Assembly: GCA_027451825.1 (NCBI GenBank)
Contig: DAIDHZ010000006.1
Location: forward strand, 27,409 to 91,408
DNA length: 64,000 bases
Direction: 5' to 3'
Origin: Chlamydiota bacterium
Lineage (GTDB): Bacteria; Chlamydiota; Chlamydiia; Chlamydiales; SM23-39
How positions within the stretch are numbered: the first letter of the stretch is position 1; every line of letters begins with the position of its first letter. Positions 7,688 through 15,864 of this stretch are shown piece after piece. The position numbers were made by a program, and so were the translations under genes. Below the pieces are notes generated by a model that was not told the DNA's origin, did not search any database, and worked only from the letters and a program-made list of their open reading frames with translations.

Positions 7688-9568
7688 TTAAACGGTGACA
7701 GTTCCTGTGATTTTAATTTCATGAATTGCTCCTGCCAAAGTGGCTGTGAATTTGACGTTTCTCAAAATCCGCTGAGCTTTGTCATTGGGAGGAACATTTG
7801 CAGCTTTGGGTACTGTCACTTCAGGGGCAGGGTCATTTGCTATCAAATTATTAGTGATTCCCAGCTGTAAGGCTCTTTTTACCTCGGATTCAATCGCTGT
7901 GATACCCGCATCGGTATAAGGGACCTTGTTGCTATTCACTAAAACCGAGTAGACAAACTCTTGGATTCTCGAAGTCAACCAGTCTACCCCTCGTACAATA
8001 TCAATGAATTCTCCTTGAGCCACCGTGCCTTCTCTAGTAATCCCCACTCCGCCAATGAATTCATAGGTGTTAGCTTTTTTATTCCTTGCGTTTTGAGATT
8101 GAGTGCTGGTGAGATTGGAGTAGGAGATCGAGTTGAGTCTTTTGAATTTCCAAGTTTCTGATCCTGGATCCAGAGGCAAAACCCCTCCAAACCAGGCGCA
8201 CTCTGGGAAGTCGTTTTCTGCGTCTTGGTGGTAGAGAACGAAGGTGCGGATGTAACCTGCTTGGTTGCACTTAGCCGCGATAGAAGAAAGATCTACCCCT
8301 GCAGCTAAGTTGATGATATTGGGATCGGCAGAAGCCGTCCCAAAAAGCTTGATTTGACTTTCTGTCCATCCAGCTGCTGAAAAAACCGTGGCTGCGGTTC
8401 TATCAGTCAGTGCGAGGGCATACCAGCTGTCGTCTACCAATTGAACGGCATTCAGGTCGTTTACGACTGTATCTGAAGGGGTGTAAGGATCGATGATCAA
8501 TCCAAATTGCTTACTCAAAATCCCATCGGATACGCCTAATACGAACCCTGTTCCAGAAACATTGGCTATGATTTCAAAGCTTCCATTGAGGTTGTCCGTA
8601 GCACTTACTGGGACCGCTGTCTGAGTGGAAATGATTTGAGTTAAGGCAGCTGCGATGTCTTCATTAGTTTGTACCTCATTGAGGGTGGTATAGGTAAAAT
8701 CAACCCCGTTGATCGTCACTGTGTAGTCCGTATTAGGCTCTACTTGGGTGACGGTGACGCGTGCTTGATCGGGATTGATAATCGTCGAGCTTACATCCAA
8801 AGTATAGGGGACGCCTGGAACATCGGCTGCCAAAGAATAGGTGCCGTTGAGGTTGTCTGTGGCGGTGACTCCCAATGTTGCTCCATTGATTGCAGTTACC
8901 ATGGCTGCCGCGATCGACTCAGGAGAAACAGCTTGAGTAGGCGTTGCGATTGCGGCAGTCGGTTGGCTTGCGCCACCGGTTACGACCAAAGAGTTAATGA
9001 TTGCTGAAATATTAGGCTTTCCGAAGACATTGATAACAAGATTCGAGCCCGTGATGCTGACAGAATCTACTGCGGCGTTGGCTTCGAGGGCTGTTGCAAT
9101 ATCGTTCATTGTTGTGATCTGATCGGTATTGAAGGGGATAGCAGCCAGAGGGGTCCCGTTTAAGGTGATGGCGATGGAGTTGCCGGTAACAAAATTTCCG
9201 CTCATAGTCACGATGGAGTTTTGAGCAGTTGGGGTAGAAGGAACCGTTACGTCTGTCCCATTGATCGTAGTTGTATAATTGAAGGGAGACATGGCAGTTT
9301 CGACCAAAATCGTGGCACTATCTACGGTCCGTCTTCCAATGGCTATTTGCTCGGGACTCAGAGTTTGACTGAAAGCCTCTTGGGCGGCGATATACTCTAA
9401 ATCTGTAGGGATGAAGTCGTTGGCCACCCCCTGAATACTGCTATAAAATCTGATTCGATCGTTAAAGCGTTTGTGGGTTCCCAAAATCATGAGAAGACCA
9501 AAGCCAGCTTCTGAGACAGTTTGGGTGTCTCGAGTGATCTGCACGTTTACAATGTCGCTTAATGGCAT
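7688..9568 (-). CDS. Tail sheath protein, DUF3383 family, with inserted repeat domains
   Basis: The N-terminus ([24 protein letters not shown]) and C-terminal part (residues about 350-626, with [24 protein letters not shown] and a final [19 protein letters not shown]) are those of DUF3383 contractile sheath proteins. Residues about 96-350 are an insertion made of two copies of an outer module, the first interrupted by the 85-residue inner module shared with cement and baseplate J proteins. Insertions in sheaths usually project from the tail surface. The 626-residue length exceeds compact homologues by about this insert. Confidence 0.87.
   Translation of the reverse strand: MPLSDIVNVQITRDTQTVSEAGFGLLMILGTHKRFNDRIRFYSSIQGVANDFIPTDLEYIAAQEAFSQTLSPEQIAIGRRTVDSATILVETAMSPFNYTTTINGTDVTVPSTPTAQNSIVTMSGNFVTGNSIAITLNGTPLAAIPFNTDQITTMNDIATALEANAAVDSVSITGSNLVINVFGKPNISAIINSLVVTGGASQPTAAIATPTQAVSPESIAAAMVTAINGATLGVTATDNLNGTYSLAADVPGVPYTLDVSSTIINPDQARVTVTQVEPNTDYTVTINGVDFTYTTLNEVQTNEDIAAALTQIISTQTAVPVSATDNLNGSFEIIANVSGTGFVLGVSDGILSKQFGLIIDPYTPSDTVVNDLNAVQLVDDSWYALALTDRTAATVFSAAGWTESQIKLFGTASADPNIINLAAGVDLSSIAAKCNQAGYIRTFVLYHQDAENDFPECAWFGGVLPLDPGSETWKFKRLNSISYSNLTSTQSQNARNKKANTYEFIGGVGITREGTVAQGEFIDIVRGVDWLTSRIQEFVYSVLVNSNKVPYTDAGITAIESEVKRALQLGITNNLIANDPAPEVTVPKAANVPPNDKAQRILRNVKFTATLAGAIHEIKITGTVTV
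8525..8728 (-). repeat. Outer virion module, uninterrupted copy in sheath
   Basis: Sheath residues about 281-348. It starts [15 protein letters not shown], continues [11 protein letters not shown] and ends [20 protein letters not shown]. Without insertion it is about 68 residues, so it defines the native outer module; the other sheath copy and the baseplate J copy have the inner module spliced in after the TINGxxxT strand. Confidence 0.7.
8786..9283 (-). repeat. Outer module interrupted by inner module in sheath
   Basis: Sheath residues about 96-261. The outer part begins [14 protein letters not shown] and resumes with [13 protein letters not shown] and [20 protein letters not shown]. The inner module occupies residues about 123-208 (bases 8945-9202), from [21 protein letters not shown] to [28 protein letters not shown] is nearly the same in baseplate J copy A. 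Confidence 0.72.
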
Positions 9569-9576
9569 ATCCCCTC

Positions 9577-10104
9577 CTAGGGTATTGTGGTTGTGTGATC
9601 GTAGACCACGCTTCCGCTAGCATCTTGATAAATTTCTTCTACTTCGACGGTCTCAATTAGACCTAAATTGTCTTGGTAGTCTTGTCCTATCCTGAATAGG
9701 ACATCCATCGCCGCTCTTTTTTCAAATCGCGAATCCAAAAGTTCTGTCGTGTCATTAATGGGGAAGTGGTTTACGAAAACAATGCCATTGGCCCTTAAAG
9801 TGTCCAATACGGTTTGCATTTGGAGACTGCATCGCAAATTCTCAAGGCGGGTAACACAATCCCCTCCATAGGTTTGAATCTGCAGCGTGAATTCTCTGTC
9901 GCCTACCATATCGACTAACCCATTGGCATCCGCTCTTGGGGTATAATCTTCACCTACTTGATTGAGTGGGCTGAGCAATAAAGTCACATATGGCTGAGCA
10001 GGACGGGGAGCATTTTCATTCAAGAAAATCACCGAACATCCAGGGCAATTGGCTAATGCCCAGTCATAGAGGTTGGTCTTTATTGTCTCAAAATTAAGCG
10101 GCAT
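9577..10104 (-). CDS. Neck terminator / tail completion protein (LIC12616-like)
   Basis: The product has [25 protein letters not shown] in separate family-like pieces near its start and a central [11 protein letters not shown] motif, as in the neck terminator (gp12-like) family that closes the tail next to the head. It lies immediately before the sheath gene. An ATG at 10119 exists, but the ATG at 10104 is preceded by GAGAGAAGAA and is more likely the start; it overlaps the upstream small gene by 11 bases, giving 175 residues. Confidence 0.72.
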   Translation of the reverse strand: MPLNFETIKTNLYDWALANCPGCSVIFLNENAPRPAQPYVTLLLSPLNQVGEDYTPRADANGLVDMVGDREFTLQIQTYGGDCVTRLENLRCSLQMQTVLDTLRANGIVFVNHFPINDTTELLDSRFEKRAAMDVLFRIGQDYQDNLGLIETVEVEEIYQDASGSVVYDHTTTIP

Positions 10105-10297
10105 TTCTTCTCTCGCCATATAAAATTAAAACAGAGTGTAGCTGGTGTCCTTCCATCTCCAAATTAGGCGCGTAAAACGTGTCATATTTGATGTCGAATA
10201 GTCGCCAAGCGTTATCTCTTATTTCTTTCAAAAACTCATTCAATCTTGATTCAAAAATGGCATGGTCTGTTTCTGATATCATTTTAACTTTCATCAC
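10094..10297 (-). CDS. Small Cse60-like phage protein
   Basis: A 67-residue protein with KVKMISETDHAIFESRLNEFL near the start and HSVLILYG near the end. This layout resembles the small Cse60 family found in phages and firmicutes, whose function is unknown. Two consecutive ATG codons open it; the start overlaps the head-closure gene stop by four bases, and its end carries the ribosome binding site of the next gene. Its position among the neck genes suggests an accessory role, which is inference. Confidence 0.6.
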   Translation of the reverse strand: MMKVKMISETDHAIFESRLNEFLKEIRDNAWRLFDIKYDTFYAPNLEMEGHQLHSVLILYGERRNAA

Positions 10298-10650
10298 TGC
10301 CCCTCTAGTCGTAAGACTATGTATTTGTAATGGTTAACAAGCCCCATTGCAGGCGCGTTTTGCCATGGGAAGACTTGAACAACTTCAAATGTCTTTCCAA
10401 AGAAAAGAACCAGGTCAGGGTTTACATCCGTAACTGTATTAATGAGGGTGGAGGTGAAAAGTTTGTAGCCCTCTGAGTCTCTTCTTGCTTCTGGCAATTC
10501 CTGCATCTCTTCACCTTTCATTGGTTGGATGCTGGAGGTAATTTGAGTATCTGTGTAAGAGCCATCCGCCCATCGTCCATTTGTGTACCCACCGCTTTGA
10601 AAGCGTCGGAGAGTGACTGGAGAGCGAAAAATTTCAAATGGCGTCGTCAT
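10294..10650 (-). CDS. Head-closure/neck protein
   Basis: A 118-residue protein starting with PFEIFRSPVTLRRFQSGGYTNGRW and containing SIQPMKGEEMQELPE, a pattern seen in small head-closure (stopper) proteins of myovirus-like prophages. It sits between the tail-completion gene and the small Cse60-like gene, with four-base overlaps on both sides. The assignment rests on pattern and order; no catalytic residue is expected. Confidence 0.65.
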   Translation of the reverse strand: MTTPFEIFRSPVTLRRFQSGGYTNGRWADGSYTDTQITSSIQPMKGEEMQELPEARRDSEGYKLFTSTLINTVTDVNPDLVLFFGKTFEVVQVFPWQNAPAMGLVNHYKYIVLRLEGQ

Positions 10651-11129
10651 TTGAGCACCACCTTATAGCGCACGGACTGCACCATTTGACCGAAGTCAAT
10701 TAACGGCTTGGAGCTCTTTTTGATTGCGATCGTTCTTGGGGAGTTGGGTGGGGAGACAATCGCGCGGATCTTCTGGACGATGAGTTTTGTCATCAGTTGC
10801 CCAATTAATCCCAATGATCTTTCGGTTGTGCTTTTGCCATCTAAAATCTTGGTGTATTCACCTTGGATGGCCTTGTTAATCAATGCTTTATTTTCGTCAA
10901 AGCTCGTAGATATAAAGGGTCTAGCTGGAATGATTTTTGTTCCAAATTCATTCTCTGCCGCTATTTGCGGAATCGAAAGCCCAGCCGTTTGCTTACGTTG
11001 GCCCTTTACTTGAGTCTTGGTAACAGTTCCTTCTTGGAAACCGACCTTGACATGAGAGCCATCTAGCAAAGCGATTTGCTTTTGGATTTCCGCAAACCCT
11101 AAATCTCTATCCCTGACAACAACACGCAT
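10647..11129 (-). CDS. Tail completion/virion morphogenesis protein
   Basis: A 160-residue protein with LDGSHVKVGFQEG near residue 25 and IAAENEFGTKIIPARPFISTSFDENK in the middle. The 'EFGT..IPARPF' motif is characteristic of phage tail completion proteins (HK97 gp10-like and Mu gpG-like), which join head and tail. It overlaps the upstream connector gene by 23 bases and the downstream gene by four. Confidence 0.78.
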   Translation of the reverse strand: MRVVVRDRDLGFAEIQKQIALLDGSHVKVGFQEGTVTKTQVKGQRKQTAGLSIPQIAAENEFGTKIIPARPFISTSFDENKALINKAIQGEYTKILDGKSTTERSLGLIGQLMTKLIVQKIRAIVSPPNSPRTIAIKKSSKPLIDFGQMVQSVRYKVVLK

Positions 11130-11520
11130 TGATCACCGCAAAGTTTGGGGGTAAATTTGTTACAGTCGAGCCAATCACGGTTCGCTTGATCAAATCCTTG
11201 TAGAGCCTGCCATATTGAGTAGCGTCCAAAATCGACGAGTCATTTCCGATAGCTAATCCAATCGAAAGCTCGCCTTCGCTTAGATTAGTTGCGACCCCAG
11301 TCTGAGGACTGGTTTGCAATTGAAGCCAGTGAGCTAAAAGATAGACGTAAGCCAATACACCACAGCATGATAAAACCCGCTCATTGACTTGATATCTCAA
11401 CAATCCAATCATGGTATTGTAGTTAGCCAACTTCGTTGGGTCGGTTGTATAAAACTGAGGGGCAAGAACAAACAACGTATCAATGATCGTTTGACTTGGT
11501 ATTGGATCCGAAATGCTCAT
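11107..11520 (-). CDS. Head-tail connector, DUF4054 family
   Basis: A 137-residue helical protein with the DUF4054 pattern: an N-terminal LAPQFY motif, an internal hydrophobic AYVYLLAHWL helix, then a polar segment with SEGELSIG and a C-terminal GRLYKDLIK region. DUF4054 proteins act as head-tail adaptors on the portal. It overlaps the preceding gene by 41 bases and the following one by 23, showing strong translational coupling in this part of the operon. Confidence 0.78.
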   Translation of the reverse strand: MSISDPIPSQTIIDTLFVLAPQFYTTDPTKLANYNTMIGLLRYQVNERVLSCCGVLAYVYLLAHWLQLQTSPQTGVATNLSEGELSIGLAIGNDSSILDATQYGRLYKDLIKRTVIGSTVTNLPPNFAVINACCCQG

Positions 11521-11863
11521 TTTCCTCTTCCTCTGCTTGGTGAGAAATTTTGTGTAGCTGTTTTTTGGCGGCGTCTATGACTTTTTCACGGCCATCCTCA
11601 TCGATAATTCGATTTAGATAAGCGTGGTCATAGATTTGAGGGATGAGTTTCATCATCTCCTTAACCGACTTCTTACCATCCGGTTCTTTGTCTGAAGATT
11701 CGGGGATAATCACGATAATTCCTTCTTCGACCCTATGTTGAAATAAAGGGTGAAGGAGGAGGGCTTTGAGTTCGCCCTCCGGAATCTCATTGATCCCTGG
11801 CATCAGGCGGCTGGTGAAGTTACAATAGTAGACGTTCTTACCGTTGTACTTAACTAAAGCCAT
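11480..11863 (-). CDS. Small phage protein of unknown role next to capsid gene
   Basis: A 127-residue protein that starts immediately at the capsid stop (one-base overlap, TAATG). The N-terminal half contains NFTSRLMPGINEIPEGELKA and HPLFQHRVEEG, and the C-terminal half is charged and helical. I do not recognise a family. Its place between capsid and connector genes suggests a role in head completion or as a capsid-associated protein. Confidence 0.65.
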   Translation of the reverse strand: MALVKYNGKNVYYCNFTSRLMPGINEIPEGELKALLLHPLFQHRVEEGIIVIIPESSDKEPDGKKSVKEMMKLIPQIYDHAYLNRIIDEDGREKVIDAAKKQLHKISHQAEEEENEHFGSNTKSNDH

Positions 11864-12792
11864 TAGATTCCCTCCCCGATGGACAATGAAAGTGGGTAAT
11901 AGATGATGATCCCACCGTATCGAGATTCGCAGTTGATGATAAACTCAAGGCCACGCTCTTGAGGTGGGTATTGAGTAAATGGCATTGGAATCTCCATCGT
12001 GAGCTTATCAGGGTTCTTCTCATAAGCGATCATGATGTCAACACCGCTAGGACCAGCCCCTTTCAATTCAGGAACCCAGTCAACAGTTGTGATGAAGGGG
12101 TTGTTCTGAATGAAGTACTCTAGGATCGTCGTATCGCTGTTTGCGGAACGAGGAGTTGAGGAGATCAAGGTGTATTGATCGATAGGGAGGATCAATGTGT
12201 TTGGCATTTCAACCCCGTTTGTGAGGGCCACAATGCCATTCGACAATTGGTTCATATCGCGCAAGATTTGATCAGGCGTTTTATTGACCCAAAGAGTTGA
12301 TCCACCGGTACCATCGGCGGGTACGGAAGCTGCTGGGATATTTGGGTTATTAGTTAGACCCAGGATGTTGGCGGTATTATCTCCAAACCAAGCGAGCCTG
12401 TTTACTTTTTGGTCGTTGGCTCTTCGAGTGGCGTTTGCCTGACGTTGTGTGAGGCTTCGGCCTACAAACATCGCGGCTCTAATCTCCTGCATCGAATAGC
12501 CATAGCTAGCTCCAATGGATTTCACTGGAGTGATGAATTCCTTACCGCGAATATCGCAACGAGGAAAGTCGTCGGCATAACTCGAAATGATTCGAGCCAA
12601 ACCGGTTTCTTCAAATGATTGGTACGTGATTGATTCCGCACCCGCTCCGGCCTCTGTGCTAACAGGAATTAGCTTGATGGCCTTGAGAGGAGGGAACTCA
12701 ATGTCGTACGACTTTGATTTTATGTACTCGAGCTCACGAGCAAAGAACGCTGTCTCTCCCGCGTCGAGGTTAACGCTAACAATTTTATCCAT
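11863..12792 (-). CDS. Major capsid protein, DUF2184 family
   Basis: A 309-residue protein with features of the DUF2184 capsid family: N-terminal LDAGETAFFARELEYI, the central SIGASYGYSMQEIRAA, RQANATRRANDQKVNRL and the C-terminal ITVDWVPELKG-like stretch (FITTVDWVPEL). The fold is expected to be HK97-like. The gene follows the cement protein gene by 12 bases and has a good AAGGAG-type ribosome site. Length is normal for the family. Confidence 0.87.
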   Translation of the reverse strand: MDKIVSVNLDAGETAFFARELEYIKSKSYDIEFPPLKAIKLIPVSTEAGAGAESITYQSFEETGLARIISSYADDFPRCDIRGKEFITPVKSIGASYGYSMQEIRAAMFVGRSLTQRQANATRRANDQKVNRLAWFGDNTANILGLTNNPNIPAASVPADGTGGSTLWVNKTPDQILRDMNQLSNGIVALTNGVEMPNTLILPIDQYTLISSTPRSANSDTTILEYFIQNNPFITTVDWVPELKGAGPSGVDIMIAYEKNPDKLTMEIPMPFTQYPPQERGLEFIINCESRYGGIIIYYPLSLSIGEGI

Positions 12793-12804
12793 TTTACCTT
12801 CTCC

Positions 12805-13587
12805 TTAGTTCGGCAAGTTGATTTCTAACGTTGCAAGAGCACCAGCAGTAGCCCCAACCGTGTATCTTGCAGTCGGAAGCGCAATAGCTCGGCCCCCATC
12901 TGAATCGGCACGGAATCCACCAGGGAGCAGAAGCCCGTTTGCAGCAAATCTCCAGTAAACTGGGCTATCGCTGGTTAGGGTTTGCTCTGCTGCTACATAG
13001 ACACGACCTCTGGTAAGCAGAGATACGCAATCGCCCTGGAAATAAATCGGACTTCCAAATGATCCGAGAGGATTCAATGGGTTCGGTTTATTTTGAGTTC
13101 TTGCACCCACTCCATAGAAAGTGTCTTGAGTAGTATTTGTGATGGTTGCTGTGGCTTGCGATGCACCTGCCGTTACTACGAATGAGTTAACGATGGCGAC
13201 ACTTCCCTCTGTGGCTGTCACAGTAAGGGTATGGTTGCTTGGATCGCTCACTACTGCAGAAGCAATATGAGGTTGAGCCAAGATCGCAGCTGCGATAGCG
13301 TTCATTGTTGCAGCGCTAGAGGTTGCAAAGGTAATTGGCGCTAGGGCCACTCCGTTGACACTGACGTTGATCACGTTGGCTGTGACGAGGTCAGCGCTGA
13401 TTACGGTAGTCGATAGGTTAGACTGAGGAAGGCGAACGACGTAATCTTGACCGATTACTTTCGCAAGACCTAGACCTACGTTAAAATTCTCGAATGCGAT
13501 CGGAGAAAGGACGTTTCTAAAGCCGGAATCGGCTAAAAGACCTACGCTTCCGACATCCATTAAAAAGGGATAGCTTAGTTGTGGCAT
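12805..13587 (-). CDS. Structural cement protein with inserted repeat domain
   Basis: The first 60 residues (MPQLSYPFLMDVGSVGLLADSG split here for length; QDYVVRLP) and the last 100 (YFQGDCVSLLTRGRVYVAAE, TVGATAG) match the Gp24-like structural cement proteins that clamp capsid hexamers. Between them, residues about 66-150 are the inner module shared with sheath and baseplate J proteins. The start ATG has AGGAGG 10 bases upstream and overlaps the DUF2213 gene by 13 bases. Without the insert it would be about 175 residues, near the usual size. Confidence 0.8.
   Translation of the reverse strand: MPQLSYPFLMDVGSVGLLADSGFRNVLSPIAFENFNVGLGLAKVIGQDYVVRLPQSNLSTTVISADLVTANVINVSVNGVALAPITFATSSAATMNAIAAAILAQPHIASAVVSDPSNHTLTVTATEGSVAIVNSFVVTAGASQATATITNTTQDTFYGVGARTQNKPNPLNPLGSFGSPIYFQGDCVSLLTRGRVYVAAEQTLTSDSPVYWRFAANGLLLPGGFRADSDGGRAIALPTARYTVGATAGALATLEINLPN
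13138..13392 (-). repeat. Inner virion module in cement protein
   Basis: Cement residues about 66-150: ADLVTANVINVSVNG, then TFATSSAATMNAIAAAI, then PHIASAVV, closing with VVTAGASQAT. The final TGGASQ of the other copies is TAGASQ here. No outer module flanks this copy, so the inner module can exist alone. Confidence 0.75.
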
Positions 13588-14870
13588 GGTACTTTACCTC
13601 CTGGCTTGAAACCATTTTTCATCTTGTCGATCATTGCCTGACGCGCCATTGAGGAATCGGCAGGTTGGTGATCGAGTTTATTTCTGTATTCGACTGGGGT
13701 AGCAATGACCTGAGATGGGGCAGGAGTCATATCTTCAAGCAGAGCATCGAATCTCGCTTGAATGTAGACCGCTGTTTTTCCATCTAAGTTTGCATTCTTT
13801 TGACGTGCTCTGATGACTTCCTTCTTGATCTCCAAGTCGGACATATCATCGATTCTGGCCAAGGTTTTAGAGTCCAGGACACTCTCCCCAACTTTTTGCA
13901 GCTTGACCCGTTCCCTAACGAGAGATCTGATAAATGCAGAGTCCATGTTGTTGTATTTGTCATTCTCTCTATTTTCCTTCTCTTGAGGCTTTGGAGGGAC
14001 TCGTTCGCCATTGGGAGCTTTGACAGGAGTTTCATGGGTTGCGTAAGGGTTTTCCTTAGACATATAGCCCACTTCCTTCTCTACCTTTTCTTCTTCCTTG
14101 TCGGCCTCTTTTTCCTCTTCTTCGTCGTCTCCATTTTTTATGGAGTTTAATTCAGCTGATAACCGATCTCTTTCTTCGGATATCCTGCTTCTTTCTGCCT
14201 CGAGATTTGCGACGCGGGCAAGCAGCTGCTCAACTTGATTAGCTACGTTGTCCTCCATCAAAATCTCGTCATCGTCAATTTTGACTTTCCTTTTAGCCAT
14301 ATTGGCCTCCTCTATTAAGATTTCTTCTGCATCGAAACTATCTAATGCTATTCTTGCCTCGCTGCCCGCTCGGGCATTGTCTACAATGCTTAGGTGGTTG
14401 TATTTGATATTGGTTTGACGAAAGTTATAGGGCTGGCCCTCATAGCTTCCTTCTTCTGGAATGAGATCGACGGTATACCCTAGAGAGAGCTCTCTGCGGT
14501 TCCTTTCAGTGACTTCTTTGACGCTGGCTAGATCTGTGATCAGTAAGTTGGAAAGGACGAATTCTCCGTCTTGAGTAATTGTTTCCCCTGTATAGCCAAT
14601 GGCAAGACGTTTGGCATTTTCAGCCGTGACAAGACGCTCTTGAGGATGCCCATTTGTCACAGGAATCATTTTCATTGTGTCTAGGCTATCGATTTTGAAA
14701 ACTTGGTCTGGGTGACGCAATTCTTTGCGAATTGTTCCGTCTGGATTTTTATAGAGAAAAACGCCGGTGCGGGTGACTATGGCATTGGCTTTTATGTACC
14801 CTTCATCAGTAATGAAGGCATCGCCTTTGACTTGTCCTCTATCAAAACGAGCAACATCATTTAACTTCAT
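13575..14870 (-). CDS. DUF2213 prohead protease fused to scaffold-like domain
   Basis: Residues 1-180 match DUF2213 (GQVKGDAFITDEGYIK; IPVTNGHP; RRELSLGYTVDL; KYNHLSIVDNARAG), the maturation protease-like domain of many myovirus-like prophages. The SLGY and NHLSIV motifs are the equivalents of the conserved His/Ser region of herpes-type prohead proteases. The rest is a charged coiled coil (about 215-260) and a disordered polar region typical of scaffolds. A TTG at 14882 is also open; the ATG at 14870 with AGAGA upstream is preferred (431 residues). Confidence 0.82.
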   Translation of the reverse strand: MKLNDVARFDRGQVKGDAFITDEGYIKANAIVTRTGVFLYKNPDGTIRKELRHPDQVFKIDSLDTMKMIPVTNGHPQERLVTAENAKRLAIGYTGETITQDGEFVLSNLLITDLASVKEVTERNRRELSLGYTVDLIPEEGSYEGQPYNFRQTNIKYNHLSIVDNARAGSEARIALDSFDAEEILIEEANMAKRKVKIDDDEILMEDNVANQVEQLLARVANLEAERSRISEERDRLSAELNSIKNGDDEEEEKEADKEEEKVEKEVGYMSKENPYATHETPVKAPNGERVPPKPQEKENRENDKYNNMDSAFIRSLVRERVKLQKVGESVLDSKTLARIDDMSDLEIKKEVIRARQKNANLDGKTAVYIQARFDALLEDMTPAPSQVIATPVEYRNKLDHQPADSSMARQAMIDKMKNGFKPGGKVPCHN

Positions 14871-14925
14871 TTCTCTACCCAAAGATCAAAATGTTAAAAT
14901 TGCAACTTATTCAATTAGAATAGGT

Positions 14926-15009
14926 TGGCTAAATGGTTAGCTGGATGGTTGGGTAGATGGGTGTATGGATTACTGGAAATCTTATTGGTTGGATAGGTGA
15001 GTGGTTGTG
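14926..15009. repeat. Degenerate 8-bp tandem array (TGGnnnnn)
   Basis: In the 140-base gap between head genes, TGG recurs at 14926, 14934, 14942, 14950, 14958, 14966, 14974 and 14990, always at multiples of eight. The intervening five bases vary. The later phases at 14982, 14998 and 15006 read TTA, TGA and TGT. Two similar units (TGGTTAGG, TGGTTAAG) occur near 19305-19320. Function unknown. Confidence 0.6.
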
Positions 15010-15010
15010 T

Positions 15011-15862
15011 CTAGATATCCAAAAGACCTTCGAGAACTGGAACGGCTACGCATCGGCAATTGACATCAGTTCCTGGATGGCCAGTATTTTTCGGTGGATT
15101 ATCCCAACGAAATTTCTTGCCATCATGGGCTCTATGTGTCGCGCGGACTCTTTCATCGCCCGCCGTTTGCCAAACGTATTCTTCAATACCAAGCTCTTGC
15201 TGCCTGAGTTTAGTCAAGCTTGCATTCAGCTTTGATGTTTGATCTCGCGCAATTAGCTTTGCACGCCGTCTAGTTATTCCGAATCTCTCTTGGATGGATT
15301 GAGTCATTGAGTGAAATCTGCCCCCTTCCTGCAAGCCTCTTTCGATGATCTGTGCGACCTGATCGAGTTCTTGCTCTGGAATAGAGCGGATTAATTGAGC
15401 ATTTTGGCTGCTGAACAATTTCAATTGATCTTGCAACCAGGGCTGATCGATGAAGATATCGATTCCGAAAACGGAATTATTTATCCTATCGAACTGCCTT
15501 TTGTTGTATCTGGCGATCTCTACGCCAATTACGCTTGCTTCGACAATTGTTTGTTCAACTTTACCCTTTATAGCGCGTATAACAGAATTAATCAACTTTT
15601 TTAGTTCATCTGAGAAGTCATCTCCTCTAGAAAGAGAGCCTGGATAGAGCCTCTCTACTTCAAAAATTAAAGAGGGGAGAGCGGGGATGATGATCTCTTG
15701 AATATGCTTCTTTAAATCAGCGGTGAGAGAAAACAGAACGCGCCGATATTCTCTTTCTTGCGAAGAGGGAGGGTGCCATTTAGGAGGCTTTTTCATCTTG
15801 GTCGAGTTGACTTTACCCAAGCGCCTTTGTTTAATTTTAGCCAGTTGGTCGATGGATACCAT
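15011..15862 (-). CDS. Phage head morphogenesis protein, SPP1 gp7/Mu F-like
   Basis: A 283-residue protein with the C-terminal signature of the MuF family: RRAKLIARDQTSKLNASLTK split into a helix, then RVRATHRAHDGKKFRW and GTDVNCRCVAVP. MuF proteins are minor capsid components packaged next to the portal. The N-terminus is helical and basic. The gene starts two bases after the portal stop. No C-terminal toxin domain follows, so it is the plain form. Confidence 0.87.
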   Translation of the reverse strand: MVSIDQLAKIKQRRLGKVNSTKMKKPPKWHPPSSQEREYRRVLFSLTADLKKHIQEIIIPALPSLIFEVERLYPGSLSRGDDFSDELKKLINSVIRAIKGKVEQTIVEASVIGVEIARYNKRQFDRINNSVFGIDIFIDQPWLQDQLKLFSSQNAQLIRSIPEQELDQVAQIIERGLQEGGRFHSMTQSIQERFGITRRRAKLIARDQTSKLNASLTKLRQQELGIEEYVWQTAGDERVRATHRAHDGKKFRWDNPPKNTGHPGTDVNCRCVAVPVLEGLLDI

Positions 15863-15864
15863 TG

